NCBI GenBank assembly: GCA_025449115.1
Contig: JAHLKC010000118.1
Span: 1-64,000, forward strand
Direction: 5' to 3'
Source: Chytridium lagenaria
Lineage: Eukaryota > Chytridiomycota > Chytridiomycetes > Chytridiales > Chytridiaceae
Length of the DNA stretch: 64,000 nucleotides
The notes under the pieces are model-generated. The model was not told the origin of the DNA. It saw only the letters and a list, made by a program, of their open reading frames with translations, and searched no databases. How positions within the stretch are numbered: position 1 is the stretch's first letter; each line of letters opens with the position of its first letter. Positions 62,912 to 64,000 of this stretch are shown here, piece by piece. Both the position numbers and the translations under genes were made by a program.

Positions 62912-63994
62912 ATGTTTTTTGCACCAGGCATTTTCTCTGCAAATCGTTACTTCTCCAGCAGTACACAATTATCTGTTGGCAATCACTCAATAATCATTAG
63001 ACATTATTCACACCGTCCTCGTATGAGCACAAACGACGAACAGAAAGCAGCAGGTAGCCATGGGCGCTCCTACAGCGCTCACTCGGAGTCGGACACGTCG
63101 TCATCAGAACTAGATGCCATGGGAGCATCCCTTCCATCAAGAGCCGTTAGAGGAACAATGGGTGGGAGGGGAATTTTAAGGCCAGCATCGTTTACTGACG
63201 ATGGCGATGGTTCCAAGAAGAAGGCCGTCACCATTGATGCAGCAAGCTCTGTAGGGCATGATAGATCTTCCAGCGTGGCATCTTCAGTGGGACAATCCGG
63301 CGTCATGCATGGTGGCCTTTCAACGATCAGCAATTCGAATGCTTCGTCTCGTCGAGCTAGCGTCGTCTCAAATGCTCAGTCAGAACTGGGAACTTTTTTG
63401 ACTATGGGGATTGACTTGAAGGGTGATATGCCTACTCCGCCACCACCTCAAGTGCGACGCGCCTCTGTCATGATGATGCGTGCGCCTACTGACATGACGA
63501 GACAATCAGTCACCACTGCAGTTTATACATCAAACGATCCCAACCGTTTAGCCAAGATTGAAAATGCTGCCAACTTTGTTATTGATGACAGTTTACTCTC
63601 TAATATGAGCTCAATGTCTTTTGAGCCTCCTCCGATTTTTGGAAATCATGAACTTGCGCAAGTGATCGATATGGTTCTCGCAAAAGTGGCAGGAGAATCC
63701 AATACCCGAGCCTCTGCGGAAGACGTGGTGGCTATTTTTCACGGATCCTTTGGAGCGGATGTACCGGACCATTTTCCAAAAGATGAGGAAGGACGAAAAT
63801 ACCATTCTGCAATCGTCGCGTTGCAGATAAAGCTGAAGACTTCTAATGCCATTCTTAATGAAATGGGAAAGAGAATGGAAAAGTTGCAGAGATGGGTGAA
63901 TGAAGTAAGTAGTCGAGCTGCGGCTTTTGAACAGGAGCGAACTCATCACGTAGCTGTTGTCGAAGCTTTGCGGAATCAGATCAAGGGGGCTTGA
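62912..63994 (+). CDS. Unrecognised protein with C-terminal coiled coil
   Basis: Open frame of up to 360 residues. Two candidate starts: 62912, which adds a 37-residue Ser/Arg-rich, acid-free leader (NRYFSSSTQ, RHYSHRPR) resembling a mitochondrial presequence, and 63023 (MSTNDEQKAAGSHGRS). The leader may instead be intron or UTR. Residues 1-170 from the second start are Ser-rich and disordered (SHSESDTSSSELDAMG-like segments, RRASVVS-type phosphosites). A structured part starts near SMSFEPPPIFGNHELAQVID and includes HGSFGADVPDHFPKDEEGR. From KLKTSNAILNEMGKRMEKLQ to the end it looks like a coiled coil. It stops at 63994, right at the window edge, so a one-base error or continuation beyond is possible. 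Confidence 0.6.
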   Translation: MFFAPGIFSANRYFSSSTQLSVGNHSIIIRHYSHRPRMSTNDEQKAAGSHGRSYSAHSESDTSSSELDAMGASLPSRAVRGTMGGRGILRPASFTDDGDGSKKKAVTIDAASSVGHDRSSSVASSVGQSGVMHGGLSTISNSNASSRRASVVSNAQSELGTFLTMGIDLKGDMPTPPPPQVRRASVMMMRAPTDMTRQSVTTAVYTSNDPNRLAKIENAANFVIDDSLLSNMSSMSFEPPPIFGNHELAQVIDMVLAKVAGESNTRASAEDVVAIFHGSFGADVPDHFPKDEEGRKYHSAIVALQIKLKTSNAILNEMGKRMEKLQRWVNEVSSRAAAFEQERTHHVAVVEALRNQIKGA

Positions 63995-64000
63995 GATGAG

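Overview
The window looks like nuclear DNA of an early-diverging, probably zoosporic (chytrid-like) fungus. The basis is many short GT-AG introns, a tandem array of fungal Zn-cluster/fungal_trans regulators, and a mix of genes usual in non-Dikarya eukaryotes: ferroportin, annexin, PLAC8, a rhodanese-DSP MAP-kinase phosphatase and a PEN-2 gamma-secretase subunit. I saw no rRNA, tRNA, CRISPR, prophage or transposase gene. The assignment to chytrids is inference; that it is a fungus is well supported.

Layout. 1-10.8 kb: five paralogous Zn-cluster transcription factors (four on +, the fifth on -) plus a decayed sixth copy. 11.7-16.1 kb: two tandem ferroportin-type (SLC40) iron exporters. 16.7-21.7 kb: a full-length ABCC/MRP transporter (-). 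22.9-25.9 kb: another Zn-cluster factor of the same family. 27-33.1 kb: a small unrecognised gene, an F-box-like protein ending in a CaaX box, and an F-box/LRR protein. 34.5-36.9 kb: an annexin joined to an acidic, single-membrane-segment N-terminus. 38-39.3 kb: a PLAC8 protein. 40.7-42.3 kb: a DctA/GltP-type dicarboxylate or glutamate symporter, followed by a minisatellite. 44.3-46.2 kb: a MAP-kinase phosphatase. 49.4-51.3 kb: a homeodomain protein. 53.2-54.3 kb: an AhpD/CMD-like protein. 54.8-56.2 kb: His/Gly-repeat and AT-hook proteins. 56.6-58.9 kb: SPO11 (-). 59.1-60.7 kb: a DEK_C plus tandem SWIB protein (-). 61.0-62.6 kb: PEN-2 and a TDP2-like phosphodiesterase. 62.9-64 kb: an unrecognised coiled-coil protein.

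Two patterns cut across the window. First, many genes that are otherwise well conserved are broken by single-base indels, often in short homopolymers, and one-base corrections restore textbook motifs (SPO11 catalytic site, homeodomain arm, AT-hook, NBD1). This looks more like residual long-read indel error than mass pseudogenisation, although neither is proven. Other genes (PLAC8, PEN-2, TDP2-like, CMD-like, F-box/CaaX) are intact. Second, all five Zn-cluster domains visible here keep Cys1-Cys4 with canonical spacing and the basic DNA-contact loop, but have lost Cys5 (each with a different residue). They are therefore predicted to bind one zinc, not two. This half-cluster family, with its shared 53-nt exon, is the most distinctive feature of the window.
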